From Cyanobacteriota bacterium (GTDB taxonomy: Bacteria > Cyanobacteriota > Cyanobacteriia > Cyanobacteriales > Microcoleaceae): a stretch of 64,000 nucleotides of DNA. Position 1 is the stretch's first letter, and the number at the start of each line of letters is the position of its first letter. A program made the position numbers and the translations under genes. The notes under the pieces are model-generated. The model was not told the origin of the DNA and did no database searches. It worked only from the letters and a program-made list of their open reading frames with translations. Positions 28,220 to 38,533 of the stretch are shown here, one piece after another. The stretch spans positions 1 through 64,000 of the forward strand of contig JANYGO010000332.1 in assembly GCA_025362325.1 (NCBI GenBank), in the 5' to 3' direction.

Positions 28220-29995
28220 CTACGACCTAGAACAATGATAAACTTGATATTCATACCCATCCACCCTAGGTAAATTGCGAGATTCAAGCTGACACTTTTG
28301 TGCTGCTAAATTGACAGGTATACGAGAATTTACCAACCACAAATCTAGTGGACGTTCCAATTGATTGAGTGTCTTGTCAAGTATCCCCGCCACAATTTCC
28401 GGCGCATCCCTTCTCTGCTTAACTAAAAGAAACTGTGGAGAATCAAAGGTTTTAACTTCTTCCTTTTTCCCTCTTCCTTCTTCCTTCTTCCTTCTTTCTT
28501 CTTCCTTCTTCCTTCTTTCCCATTCCAATCCTATCCCCATCAACTCTCCTATTTCTACATGAGTCTTTTGAGTAGTGGCAATTAACACGGGAACTTTCGA
28601 GACTTCGCGGATAATTGGAACTAAAAGGTCTGGCTTGTAATATTTGCGATAGCCGAGATTGGAATTGACTGTTATACCGCTCACAAAACCCATTGCTAAA
28701 ATTAGCATAACTGCTTTTTTACCAGAAACTTCGATCGCAGGTAAATTAAACCATCGAGTTTTTGTTGTAGGTGTGTCATAAATAAATGCTAAGGTTGCTC
28801 CTAATAGTAATATTACTCCCGGAAAGTAGACGAAATTATACCGAGGGCCGCGAGTTAGGTCAATTCCTAGAATGTATGCAAAGCTGAAAAATAGGAAAAT
28901 TGCGCCTAGCAAAAATCCGCCGAAAATAACAGTACCTAAACGAGTCTCGGTTGTTTTTAAGGAAGTTTTGAGAGCGTTTTGCAGCAGGGGAAGCGCCCAA
29001 ATCAAATATATTGTCATGCCGATCGCAGATCCAGCCACTACGGCCAAATTCGGCGATTCCACCGGAAGCAGCGATATCACAGTGATCCATCCCGCCAAAG
29101 CTTGGAAAATCGGACTAATCCAATCTACAAATGTGCGATCGCCACTAACAATCCAATTGGTGAGTTCGCTACCATATTTATTCGACAAAAATATCGGTAG
29201 CCAGACTAAACCGCCCGCTAAAGTCCCCAGCGCTACAACTATGAGTCGCCAGAGGATTTGAAATTGCCAAACATTGGGCAACTTCCCATAAAACGGCTGC
29301 CACATTACAGCAATTAATGCTATTGCTTCCGAACATAAAGTCAAGGCAAAAAAGTAGTGAACCGCAATTCCCAAACAATTAACAATTATCCAAAATAGCA
29401 CCGTCCAAATAGGCAGCGGAGCGCGCTGTTGTAGCTTTTTTGCAGCTACTGTCAAGCAAAAAAGAGATGCAATAACTAATAAGATTCCTAACGTATAATG
29501 GCGGGCTTCTTGAGCGAGATAAATGCCGTAGGGAGAAACTGCCATCATCGCGGCCGCACATTGACCGACTAAACTTGAATTGAATGCAAATTTGCCTAAA
29601 AAGTAGATGGCGGGAACTGAAATTACTCCTAATAACGCCGGGAGCGATCGCCCAATGCAGACTAAACTATCCTCTGATGGCCCAAACAGTCGCATCCACC
29701 AGTGGGCAACCATAAAATAAACCGGAGGATGGTTGCTTTCTAGCAGCAAATGCTTTAGGACATCTGCAATGCCAGCATTGGGAGGAAATTGCAGCGGTTG
29801 TAGTAGAGTAGAAAGGTCGATCGCCCGATCGAGCGGCACCCCGCGAAAACTGTTACCCAAACTAAACACCAGAGTCGAAAACTCGTCTGTCCACAGCGGT
29901 TTCAAGTCCAGATTGGCAAAACGTAAAATAAAGGCGATCGCTGTCCACAGCAATAGCAACAACAGTTGTTTGTTCTTAATCATCAATTCAGTCAT
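28220..29995 (-). CDS. Glycosyltransferase family 39 (ArnT/PMT-like) membrane protein
   Basis: 'LDLKPLWTDEFSTLVFSLG...ESNHPPVYFMVAHWWMRLFGPSEDSL', multi-TM. Confidence 0.85.
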   Translation of the reverse strand: MTELMIKNKQLLLLLLWTAIAFILRFANLDLKPLWTDEFSTLVFSLGNSFRGVPLDRAIDLSTLLQPLQFPPNAGIADVLKHLLLESNHPPVYFMVAHWWMRLFGPSEDSLVCIGRSLPALLGVISVPAIYFLGKFAFNSSLVGQCAAAMMAVSPYGIYLAQEARHYTLGILLVIASLFCLTVAAKKLQQRAPLPIWTVLFWIIVNCLGIAVHYFFALTLCSEAIALIAVMWQPFYGKLPNVWQFQILWRLIVVALGTLAGGLVWLPIFLSNKYGSELTNWIVSGDRTFVDWISPIFQALAGWITVISLLPVESPNLAVVAGSAIGMTIYLIWALPLLQNALKTSLKTTETRLGTVIFGGFLLGAIFLFFSFAYILGIDLTRGPRYNFVYFPGVILLLGATLAFIYDTPTTKTRWFNLPAIEVSGKKAVMLILAMGFVSGITVNSNLGYRKYYKPDLLVPIIREVSKVPVLIATTQKTHVEIGELMGIGLEWERRKKEEERRKKEEGRGKKEEVKTFDSPQFLLVKQRRDAPEIVAGILDKTLNQLERPLDLWLVNSRIPVNLAAQKCQLESRNLPRVDGYEYQVYHCSRS

Positions 29996-30020
29996 TCAAA
30001 GGCATAGGGAAGAAGAGTCA

Positions 30021-30193
30021 GTAGTCAGTAGTCAGTAGTCAGTAGTCATTAGTCATTAGTCATTAGTCAGTAGTCAGTAGTCAGTAGTCATTTTACCAAT
30101 CACCAATTCCCCATTACCAATTCCCTATTACCAATTCCCAATTCCCAATTCCCCATTACCAATTTCCCATTACCAATTCCCCATTACCAATTA
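30021..30193. repeat. STRR arrays (cagtagt/cattagt followed by ccaatt(c/a)c)
   Basis: Visible tandem heptamers. Confidence 0.9.
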
Positions 30194-30194
30194 G

Positions 30195-31409
30195 CTAATC
30201 AACTTCTGTCACCCGCCAGCTCAGCTTCATATTGATCCAGAAATTCCACAGAGTCACAGCCAAGATTGCAATTAAATTAGCCAAATATTCATTCATCCCA
30301 AAAACATTAAACATTAAATTAACCAGCAGCACATTTAAAATCAAACCCATCAAGCAAATCGTATTAAATTTCAATAGGCGTTTTAAGCGCTGGCGATTTC
30401 CTGGCTGCCGCTTAGAAATATCCCCAAAAGTCCACAAATCATTCCACAAAAAGTTACTAATAATTGCCAATTCAGCAGCAATAATTAGACTGCGAGTCAG
30501 CTCCAAATTGAGGCTATGCCGCAGCAGGTACAAAACCCCCATGTTCACAAACACGCCGCTGAAACCCACGATACCAAACCGCAGAAACTTACCCATCGGC
30601 CAGCGGGCAAACCGCAAGATGAGCAAATGCCGCAAATACTCAATATACTGTTTCCCAGTAACTTTGCTCTCGCCTTCTTTGCGTTCTTGAAACACGTAAC
30701 CAACTTCTCCAATCCAGCGGATATCCCCCCTGCCGAGCACTTCAATTAAAATTTTGTAACCGGCAGGATTGAGCGTTTTGCCGGCAATACAACTGCGGCG
30801 CAACATAAAATAGCCGCTCATCGGATCGGAAACTCGGCCCACCACTCCCGGCAGTATAATCAATCCGACAGTTTGAGCGCCCCGCGACAAAAATCGCCGG
30901 ATCGCACTCCAGTCGCTCACGCCGCCCTCAGCAACGTGGCGACTCGCAGCAGCCAAATCGGCTCCCCGCTGAATTTCTGCTAAAAGCTGCAACAGCGTCT
31001 CCGGCGGATGCTGCAAGTCGGCATCGATAACGCCCAAAACCTCGCCCCGAGCGGCCTGCCACCCGCGAATTACCGCTGTGGAAAGTCCCCGCTCGTCTTC
31101 CCGGCGCATCACCCACAATTGCGGATATTCCGGTGTCAGGGACAGGGCAACTTCCCAGGTGCGATCGGGGCTGTTGTCATCGACTACAATTAATTCGTAG
31201 TTGCCGGGAATCATGCCATCGAGCAATTGAGTCAATTGTTCCACAATACTCTTGACATTCTTGCACTCGTTGTAGGTGGGAATGACCAGGGAAAAATAAA
31301 TTGGCGGTGTGTCTGCATCTGTAAAAGTTGAACCGAAAGTCGGTACAGCAGGAATTTGCAAAGGCCCAGAAGGCACTGGCAACAGGTGATTTGCTGGGTT
31401 GATGCCCAT
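30195..31409 (-). CDS. Polyprenol-phosphate mannosyltransferase-like GT2 fused to a GtrA domain
   Basis: 'FSLVIPTYNECKNVKSIVEQL...IVVDDNSPDRTW...VLGVIDADLQHPPE', C-terminal GtrA TM region. Confidence 0.9.
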   Translation of the reverse strand: MGINPANHLLPVPSGPLQIPAVPTFGSTFTDADTPPIYFSLVIPTYNECKNVKSIVEQLTQLLDGMIPGNYELIVVDDNSPDRTWEVALSLTPEYPQLWVMRREDERGLSTAVIRGWQAARGEVLGVIDADLQHPPETLLQLLAEIQRGADLAAASRHVAEGGVSDWSAIRRFLSRGAQTVGLIILPGVVGRVSDPMSGYFMLRRSCIAGKTLNPAGYKILIEVLGRGDIRWIGEVGYVFQERKEGESKVTGKQYIEYLRHLLILRFARWPMGKFLRFGIVGFSGVFVNMGVLYLLRHSLNLELTRSLIIAAELAIISNFLWNDLWTFGDISKRQPGNRQRLKRLLKFNTICLMGLILNVLLVNLMFNVFGMNEYLANLIAILAVTLWNFWINMKLSWRVTEVD

Positions 31410-31548
31410 AATTTTAGTTCCCAGAAAGTAAAGGATGGTTTGTAGGACTTGAGATTTTAGATTATCGTTCCTCTATGATTGATTCGTTAAGATATAAAAA
31501 CGCCTTAATTCTAGGCAGTAATTCTGTAGCTGAGCTAACAAAAAAACT

Positions 31549-32694
31549 GTGGATGCAATTCTCGATCGAGCTTTACAAGGTTATAACATTTCTACCGCAG
31601 AAGCCTTGGTACTTTTGCAGCAAAGAGATCCCGATGCGATCGCTTCTATTCAAACAACCGCTGATTTGCTGCGCCGCCAACAATCAGGGGATACTGTCAC
31701 CTACGTGATCAACCGCAATATTAATTTCACGAATATTTGCGAACAGCATTGCAGTTTTTGTGCATTCCGCCGCGACGAGGGAGATGAGGGCGCTTTTTGG
31801 TTAGATGCAGCCCAAATTCAGGAAAAGGCAACTGATGCAGTGCAACGGGATGCGACGGAAATTTGTATGCAGGGTGGCTTAAATCTTCAAGCTAAGCTGA
31901 ACGGCGCATCTTTGCCTTATTATCTGCAATTGGTAAAAACTATTAAGGATAAGTTTCCGCAGTTGCACTTGCACGCTTTTTCGCCGCAAGAAATAGAATT
32001 TATTGCCAGACAAGATAATCTTAGTTTCAGCTATGTAATTTCGGCTTTGCGGGATGGGGGAGTCGGTTCGATGCCGGGTACCGCAGCGGAAGTTCTCGAC
32101 GATGCAGTGCGCCGGGTGATTTGCCCGGAAAAACTAAATTCCGCAACTTGGTTGGAAATTGTGGGAACTGCTCACAGCTTGGGTTTGCCAACAACAAGCA
32201 CGATGCTTTGCGGGCATATTGAGAGCGCCCAACAGCAGGTTTTGCATTTAGAAAAAGTGCGATCGCTCCAACAAACAGCTATTAACAACAACTATCCAGC
32301 GCACATCACAGAATTCATTTTACTACCCTTTGTCGGACAGGATGCACCGGCTCCTTTACGCAGTCGAGTCGGCCGCGATCAGCCAGTTTTAGCAGATACA
32401 TTGTTACTCACCGCTGTATCTAGAATCTTCTTGGGAAATTCGATTAGCAATCATCAGCCAAGCTGGGTAAAATTGGGTTTAGCGGGAGCGACAGAAGCGC
32501 TGACATGGGGCTGCAACGATATCGGCGGCACTTTGATGGAGGAACACATTACCACAATGGCCGGTGCGGTTGGTGGCAGTTGTCAGTCGGTGGAAGATTT
32601 GCAGAATGCGATTCGTTCTTTGGGGCGGAGTTATCAGCAAAGAGATACAATTTATCGATTTTTGGGGGTTGACAAATTGGCTGTAATTGTGTAG
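31549..32694 (+). CDS. cofH: FO synthase subunit 2 (radical SAM), CofH; GTG start
   Basis: '[21 protein letters not shown]' CxxxCxxC; '[10 protein letters not shown]'; CofH C-terminus. Confidence 0.92.
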   Translation: MDAILDRALQGYNISTAEALVLLQQRDPDAIASIQTTADLLRRQQSGDTVTYVINRNINFTNICEQHCSFCAFRRDEGDEGAFWLDAAQIQEKATDAVQRDATEICMQGGLNLQAKLNGASLPYYLQLVKTIKDKFPQLHLHAFSPQEIEFIARQDNLSFSYVISALRDGGVGSMPGTAAEVLDDAVRRVICPEKLNSATWLEIVGTAHSLGLPTTSTMLCGHIESAQQQVLHLEKVRSLQQTAINNNYPAHITEFILLPFVGQDAPAPLRSRVGRDQPVLADTLLLTAVSRIFLGNSISNHQPSWVKLGLAGATEALTWGCNDIGGTLMEEHITTMAGAVGGSCQSVEDLQNAIRSLGRSYQQRDTIYRFLGVDKLAVIV

Positions 32695-32768
32695 GTTTTG
32701 GGATGCGAAGCGGGAAGCGCGTAACGCATCCTAGAAGTTCAGTCGATTCCCTACGGGATAGCTACGCT

Positions 32769-33407
32769 TCACGCACTTTCAAATTCTTCTAGCGCTTGTA
32801 AATTTCCCACCTGCCAAGCACGTTCCACGGTAGCAGGGATAAGTTGTGCGATCGCAATTCCCGGAAAATTCGGACTCATATCTGATTCCAAATACTCTCC
32901 ATCTTGTTGCAGCAAATAGATGCGAATTCTGCCGCTATCGTAAACCCAGACTTCTGGAACTCCAATAATTTTATAGGCATCGATCGTAGTTTTGGAAGTA
33001 ACATCCGTCTCAATGGCTAAATCCGGCGGCGGAGCGTCTGGTTGCAGTCGGCGACGACCGATCATCCGCTGATAATTCAGAATATAAAAGCCAGCATCAG
33101 GTTCAACTCCTGCTGCACCTTCCCGCTTGAAAGTAGTAGAACCAAAGGGTTGGTATCTTCTGCCCGCCGACTTGAGTAAAATTTTGACAATATCAGAGAT
33201 TAAATCTCTGGGAATTTCGTGTTCTGGTAAAGGAACCATGATTTGTAAAGTTTCTTTGCTGTAAGCAATTCGCGCCGATCGCTTTTCGCCCAATTCTTCC
33301 AAAATAGACTCGAATTCCAGCCAACTTATATTGGGAATAGTTACGACACTGCCGGGAGCAAGCTCGATTTGACTAACAGGTGTGAGGACGCGAGTGATAA
33401 CAATCAT
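32769..33407 (-). CDS. Uma2 family (DUF820) endonuclease-like protein
   Basis: 'EPDAGFYI...PPDLAIETDVTSKT...YKIIGVPEVWVYD'. Confidence 0.88.
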   Translation of the reverse strand: MIVITRVLTPVSQIELAPGSVVTIPNISWLEFESILEELGEKRSARIAYSKETLQIMVPLPEHEIPRDLISDIVKILLKSAGRRYQPFGSTTFKREGAAGVEPDAGFYILNYQRMIGRRRLQPDAPPPDLAIETDVTSKTTIDAYKIIGVPEVWVYDSGRIRIYLLQQDGEYLESDMSPNFPGIAIAQLIPATVERAWQVGNLQALEEFESA

Positions 33408-33485
33408 AAGCTGAATTGAAAGCTAGTTGTTAAGTTGGTTTGAGGCGGGCTCTCCGGCCCACCCCACAAGAATAAAATTGAGTAT

Positions 33486-33587
33486 TTGTGGAACAGGCAT
33501 CTTGCCTGTTTTTAACTCCTTGTGGAACAGGCAAGATGCCTGTTCTTGACTCTTTGTGGAACAGGCATCTTGCCTGTTCTTGATAAT
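33486..33587. repeat. Three tandem 34-bp units with an internal palindrome
   Basis: Units start at 33486, 33520, 33554: TTGTGGAACAGGC(ATCTT/AAGAT)GCCTGTTyTTrACTCy. Confidence 0.9.
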
Positions 33588-33686
33588 GGTACAAGATATC
33601 TGTTGAGTGTAGCACGGGCAAGGAGAAGAGATTTGCGATCGCACTTTCGACTACAATTCTAGAAAGGGCGATCGCAAATTAACACA

Positions 33687-33989
33687 TCAATCCAACCGAA
33701 TCAACTTGACCAACAAGCTCATGATTTCTCCCTGTTGCGGCGTAATGACGATGCGATTGTCGGGAATCGTGATCCTCTCCGAGGGCTGCGCTAACGGATG
33801 CGTCCAAAGAGCAACCTCCGCGTAGCGCAAAGCGTGGAGTTGGTGGATAGTGCGCCGTACACCCAGCGGCGAACCGATGATGACGTGACGGATGGATTCG
33901 CGATTATCAGCCTCAAAGCTTTGGTTGGTTAAAACTTGGGGCGATACTTGCTTCGATGCAGAATCTTGCAGCATAGTTTTGACAAACAA
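33687..33989 (-). CDS. Hypothetical protein (100 aa)
   Basis: ORF with plausible protein composition ('RHVIIGSPLGVRRTIHQLHALRYAEVALWTHPL'). Confidence 0.6.
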   Translation of the reverse strand: MFVKTMLQDSASKQVSPQVLTNQSFEADNRESIRHVIIGSPLGVRRTIHQLHALRYAEVALWTHPLAQPSERITIPDNRIVITPQQGEIMSLLVKLIRLD

Positions 33990-34118
33990 TTTTCGATAGG
34001 TTTGATTCTGTGTAACGGTAAAACCGCGTACAATTTCAAATTAATGAAAAGACCGCAATTCCCGTACATCACAATTTGTTTAAACAATACTATCTAATGT
34101 TTCTATGTTTGCCTAGAC

Positions 34119-34215
34119 TAAATCAATTTACGGTCAGGGTCAATATATTTAGAGTTAGCGTAAATCAATTTACGATCAGCATAAATCAATTTATAGTCAG
34201 GGTCAATTAACTTAG
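34119..34215. repeat. 21-bp tandem repeat, about 4.5 degenerate units
   Basis: TAAATCAATTTACGGTCAGGG/TCAATATATTTAGAGTTAGCG/TAAATCAATTTACGATCAGCA/TAAATCAATTTATAGTCAGGG/TCAATTAACTTAG. Confidence 0.85.
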
Positions 34216-34253
34216 GGAAATGTTTAACAAAACTTACACAAGTGGCACAATTA

Positions 34254-34317
34254 GTAGGGTGTGTCGCCATCGAAAATCCCTAAATAAAATCGACAATCCC
34301 ATAGCAACGCACCTTAC
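34254..34317. repeat. MITE-like hairpin element, inverted copy of 28151..28217
   Basis: gtagggtgtgtcgccatcgaaaatccctaaataaaatcgaca...gcaacgcaccttac. Confidence 0.65.
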
Positions 34318-34632
34318 TTATGTAAATGTTGAACATTCTTGAACGCCACTGGTACAATTAGGAGGGTGCGTCAGGAAAGGACAACCCAAATTTTTCGTAC
34401 TAACCTTAAGACGCTCCGCACCCTACAGGCTATATCACCCACTTTAAATCTCTACAAACTTGTGAAATAGCGGTACTTGAAAACGATATTTTTTCTGAGA
34501 AAGCAGGTATTTGATGCCACCGCGCGGAGCGTCTTTCCAGAATAAAAAAACCTGCTTTCCGAGCCGTGAAGTGTTTAAAATTTCGTTGTTAAATAAGCCT
34601 TCAAAAATCCCTACTCACACCGTCGCTAAACC

Positions 34633-35460
34633 CTAAACAATCTGTTCTGAAAACAAATTATTGCTCAAGCTTACCCATTGCGCCACGCTTAAATCTTCAG
34701 CACGAGATTGAGGATTTATCTGTAACTCTTCTAACAATTGAACGAGTTTATCTAAATCCACAGCTCCTTTCAAATTATTGCGCAACATCTTGCGCTTGCT
34801 GCCAAATCCCAACTTGATTAAAGTCTCCAAATAGCGCGGATTAACCGCTGGTGTTTCTATCTGTCTGGGAAGCAGCCGCACCACGGCTGAATCGACTTTT
34901 GGCGGCGGATAAAAGTCTTTTGACGGTACATCGCAAATTAACTCGCATTCTGCTAAATACTGCACCCGCACCGACAAAGCGCCAAAAGCTGTAGAACCCG
35001 GTTTAGCATAAAGCCTTTGGGCTACTTCTTTCTGTACTAATAGCACGATCGCATCGAAGGGTTTAGCAGCAGGGGCAGATATCGTTCCCAGCAGTTTTTG
35101 CAGGATCGGCCCAGTGATATTATACGGAATGTTGGCAACAACTTTATTGGGATTTTGGAATTTGGGAAAAGCCGTAAGTTCCACTTCTAAGTCCATTTCC
35201 AGGAAATCGCCTTGCAGCAGTAAAAAATTGTCGGTTTTGCCGAGTTGCTTGGCCAGTTTTAGGCACAAATCTCGATCAATCTCCACAGCAACAACAGACT
35301 CAGCCGCAGGCAGCAAGCGCCGAGTCAGAATCCCCGTGCCCGGCCCGATTTCCAGGACGCTAGATCCCTCCAAACTCGCCGCTTTCACAATCTTATCTAA
35401 GGCTTTCTCGCTTTTGAGCCAATGTTGAGCAAACTGTTTCCGGGGTATGGTCGATCGCAT
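34633..35460 (-). CDS. rsmA: 16S rRNA dimethyladenosine transferase
   Basis: 'VLEIGPGTGILTRRLL', 'VVANIPYNITGPIL' KsgA motifs. Confidence 0.93.
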   Translation of the reverse strand: MRSTIPRKQFAQHWLKSEKALDKIVKAASLEGSSVLEIGPGTGILTRRLLPAAESVVAVEIDRDLCLKLAKQLGKTDNFLLLQGDFLEMDLEVELTAFPKFQNPNKVVANIPYNITGPILQKLLGTISAPAAKPFDAIVLLVQKEVAQRLYAKPGSTAFGALSVRVQYLAECELICDVPSKDFYPPPKVDSAVVRLLPRQIETPAVNPRYLETLIKLGFGSKRKMLRNNLKGAVDLDKLVQLLEELQINPQSRAEDLSVAQWVSLSNNLFSEQIV

Positions 35461-35599
35461 TTTTTGAATTCTTGGAGAAATCTTAGCCTGTCATTCTATC
35501 ACAACCTCATATTTTTCTCCCACCTAAAGTCATGTTTATTTTTGTAAACAGGGGTTGAATTCAGCAAAAAACTTGGGCATCATAAAAGGATTAACCTTC

Positions 35600-35730
35600 A
35601 GTTGACAGTTGACCGCTCGACAGTTGACAGTTGACCGCTTGAGGGCTACCTCTACCTAGAAGCAAGAGGATTGGAGTAATGAATCGTCTGATTTTAATTG
35701 ATCCCGATCGGGGTTCCGGCTTTGAATAAA
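35600..35730 (+). repeat. Dispersed element, inverted relative to 18627..18740; ends in short ORF MNRLILIDPDRGSGFE
   Basis: gttgacagttgaccgctcgacagt...gagggctacctctacctagaagcaagaggattggagtaATGAATcgtctgattttaatt. Confidence 0.75.
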
Positions 35731-35801
35731 GTTCTAATAAAAAATAAGTTTATTTGTTCTCAATTACCCATTCCCAATTACCAATTCCCAATTCCCCAAA
35801 A

Positions 35802-36881
35802 ATGAAATTCCAACGAGTATTTGGTACATTACCCAAAACCCAAGCCAGCGCGCCCGGAAGAGTAAATATGCTGGGCGAACACACAGACTACAACGACGGA
35901 TTTGTACTTCCGACTGCAATTCCCCAGCGCACAACAGTACAAATCGGCTTCAGCAGCGACGCCAGACACCATTTTTATTCAGCAGAATATGACGAACTCA
36001 TAAATTTTTCAGACGACGATACCATACCGCAAAAATTCGTAAGTTATATCTGCGGCTGCATCAGACTTGTAGAAAAAGAAGGATACAAAATACCGCCACT
36101 AAATATCTACATTACGTCGGATGTGCCGATCGGCGCCGGTTTGTCCAGCAGCGCCGCTTTAGAAATAGCCACCCTCAGAGGGATGCGCGCCCTGCTCAAC
36201 CTCCCCCTAGACGACGTGCGGCTGGCTCAAATCGGACAGTTAGCCGAAATTCGATATGCCGGGTTGAACTGCGGCATCATGGATCAAATGGCGTCGAGTT
36301 TAGCAGACACCAAAACTATGCTATTTTTCGATACCCGCAGCCTCGAATACCGCCCGATACCCTTTCCCACAGGCACAGAAATTTTAGTCGTTGACAGCGG
36401 TGAAAGCCACCAACTAGCGGCCGGAAGCGGCTACAACCAGCGGCGCGCTGAGTGCGAAGAATCCGCCCGCAGATTGGGCGTTAAAGCCCTTAGAGATATC
36501 ACCGATCCCAAAGCAGTCGAAGTATTGCCAGAACCCCTCAACAGGCGATCGCGCCACGTCGTCACCGAAAACAACCGCGTGCTCGAAGCAATAAAATCTT
36601 TGCCAGCAGAGCGTTTCGGCGAGTTGATGAATGCTTCCCACGCCAGTCAACGCGACGACTACGAAGTTTCAGTACCCGCAGTAGACGCCCTGGCGGCAAT
36701 CTTGCAGTCAATCCCCGGAGTCTTCGGCGCGAGGCTGACGGGCGGAGGTTTTGGCGGTGCTTGCGTAGCCCTAGTCAAGAGCGGCAAAGCGGAGGCGATC
36801 GCATCAGAGGCGATCGATCGCCACCAGCGCGCAGGTTATAGCGGCCGCGTTTTGGTTCCCGAAGTTAAACTTAATTCTTAA
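35802..36881 (+). CDS. galK: Galactokinase
   Basis: 'APGRVNMLGEHTDYNDGFVLP', 'PIGAGLSSSAALE', 'GARLTGGGFGGACVALV'. Confidence 0.94.
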   Translation: MKFQRVFGTLPKTQASAPGRVNMLGEHTDYNDGFVLPTAIPQRTTVQIGFSSDARHHFYSAEYDELINFSDDDTIPQKFVSYICGCIRLVEKEGYKIPPLNIYITSDVPIGAGLSSSAALEIATLRGMRALLNLPLDDVRLAQIGQLAEIRYAGLNCGIMDQMASSLADTKTMLFFDTRSLEYRPIPFPTGTEILVVDSGESHQLAAGSGYNQRRAECEESARRLGVKALRDITDPKAVEVLPEPLNRRSRHVVTENNRVLEAIKSLPAERFGELMNASHASQRDDYEVSVPAVDALAAILQSIPGVFGARLTGGGFGGACVALVKSGKAEAIASEAIDRHQRAGYSGRVLVPEVKLNS

Positions 36882-37245
36882 TAGCAGAACTATCACCCGA
36901 CACCGAAGGCCAGCGCACAGTCACTATAACCGAATCCTGCTCGGCAGACCAATAATGAGGCACTCCCGGCAACCACAGAGCATAATCTCCTTCGTGAGAA
37001 AGCAAGATTTCTTGCTCGGGAAATTGCAGGCGAAACCGCCCTTTTACCAGGATAGAAAGCGTAGTTGCTTCCGCATTTACCGCCCACTGAGTCCTACAAT
37101 CTCCGGCGGGGTGAACGCCCCATTTTACCTCTAACACAGAAGTCGATCGCGCGTCGTCGAACGGCGTCATAAAGTGACCCGCAAACCAACCCCCGCGACT
37201 TGCACCTTCAGCGCCCGCATTTCCGAAAATCACTTCAGACGGCAT
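36871..37245 (-). CDS. Cupin-like domain protein
   Basis: 'VLVKGRFRLQFPEQEILLSHEGDYALWLPGVPHYW' beta-barrel pattern. Confidence 0.6.
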   Translation of the reverse strand: MPSEVIFGNAGAEGASRGGWFAGHFMTPFDDARSTSVLEVKWGVHPAGDCRTQWAVNAEATTLSILVKGRFRLQFPEQEILLSHEGDYALWLPGVPHYWSAEQDSVIVTVRWPSVSGDSSAIKN

Positions 37246-37399
37246 CAGCTAACAATCTCAAAAAAAAAAAATTAGTAACACAAACTCAACGGTTTGTAGT
37301 AAGGACTTTAGTCCTAATTAATTTCAAGGCCCAGAGAGAGGACTTCAGTCCTCACTACAAACTTGATGATTGTTAGACGAGCAAACACGATCGCAATTA

Positions 37400-38110
37400 T
37401 TACTTGCGCCCCGAAGATTGACCTTCCGTCGTAGCCATTTCCCCAGCTTCCATAAACTGCTTAAACCTCCGCAAATCGTCAGCAATTTGCTGTTCGGGAG
37501 CTTCCCCAAATAGTTTAGCAGCGCCCGCAGCGATCGCACCGCCCGGAGGGCTGTATTCAATCACCACTTTTACCTCAGTACCGCGTCCCGCTGGTGCCGC
37601 TTGAAAGCGCACAAAACCCGAATTCTCAACATCCGCCCCTTCCACAGACGCCCAAGCAATTAACCGATTTTCTTCTTCGCGCACAATCTCCGCGTCCCAT
37701 TCTACACTATTGCCGATCGGCGCGCTGGCAATCCAGTGAGAACGCTTGTCATCTATTACCGTCACGTGTTTGAGATGCTTCATAAACCGAGGCAAATTCG
37801 CAAAATCGCGCCAGTAACGGTACAATTCCTCGGCCGGTTGGTCGATCGTCACCGTCTTTTCAACTTTAATAGTTTGATTCGCGTCTGCGGCCGACTGTAA
37901 GCCCTCCACAACCCCTAGCCCGCGCGCCGCCAAACCGCCCCCCGCAACCGCCAGCAAAGCACCTCTGAGTGAACGCTGCGACAAACCGAAAAGCACCAGC
38001 GCTCCACCACCAATTAATGAAGCCCAGCGTTCGGTATCGCCGCTGTTAGCTTGGTTTTCTTTGTCAGAATTTGCGATCGAAGTAGATTCCATTGTTTTAA
38101 ACCTCGTCAA
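37400..38110 (-). CDS. SRPBCC family protein (polyketide cyclase/dehydrase-like)
   Basis: 'VEKTVTIDQPAEELYRYWRDFANLPRFMKHLKHVTVID'. Confidence 0.85.
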   Translation of the reverse strand: MTRFKTMESTSIANSDKENQANSGDTERWASLIGGGALVLFGLSQRSLRGALLAVAGGGLAARGLGVVEGLQSAADANQTIKVEKTVTIDQPAEELYRYWRDFANLPRFMKHLKHVTVIDDKRSHWIASAPIGNSVEWDAEIVREEENRLIAWASVEGADVENSGFVRFQAAPAGRGTEVKVVIEYSPPGGAIAAGAAKLFGEAPEQQIADDLRRFKQFMEAGEMATTEGQSSGRK

Positions 38111-38254
38111 TTAAGCATGAAAAATTGCCGCCACACAGTTCCCTCGAAACTCAAAATTAGGCGTTAGTGCTTTTCGCTTAACCCCCAAATTTTGCGGCGG
38201 ATTTCAATCCACCCATTACAGCAAAAAATCGCCGCCACAGCCGCGCATTTGCTC

Positions 38255-38533
38255 CTAAATATACTTGTCAACACCGAGCGTCAAAATTGTGAACGCTCCC
38301 AGCAAATGACCGGCGCTCATGCAAGCGAGAAATGCCGGTACGCTAACATTGTTGAACAAAGATGGGAAAGGCAAAGGCATTTTCGGCCCGACGTGGGGAT
38401 ACCAAATTCTGCGGCTCAAAACTAGCAATGCTAGCATATTGCACACAAACATCACTAGCGGCTTTTGCCAATTTCCTGATGCTGTATCAGTCACAGCCGA
38501 TTCTACTACTGCCAGTAAATTTGAGTTAATCAT
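38255..38533 (-). CDS. psaK: Photosystem I reaction centre subunit PsaK
   Basis: Two TM helices, 'VMFVCNMLALLV...PLPFPSLFNNVSVPAFLACMSAGHLLGAFTILTLG'. Confidence 0.82.
   Translation of the reverse strand: MINSNLLAVVESAVTDTASGNWQKPLVMFVCNMLALLVLSRRIWYPHVGPKMPLPFPSLFNNVSVPAFLACMSAGHLLGAFTILTLGVDKYI

Noticed and set aside
33423-33644. Minus-strand ORFs with repeated 'QDACST' / 'ILPVP' motifs
   Set aside because: Translation of the 34-bp tandem DNA repeat, not a credible protein.
33486-34215. Tandem repeats considered as a CRISPR array
   Set aside because: No unique spacers between units and no cas genes; units are contiguous.
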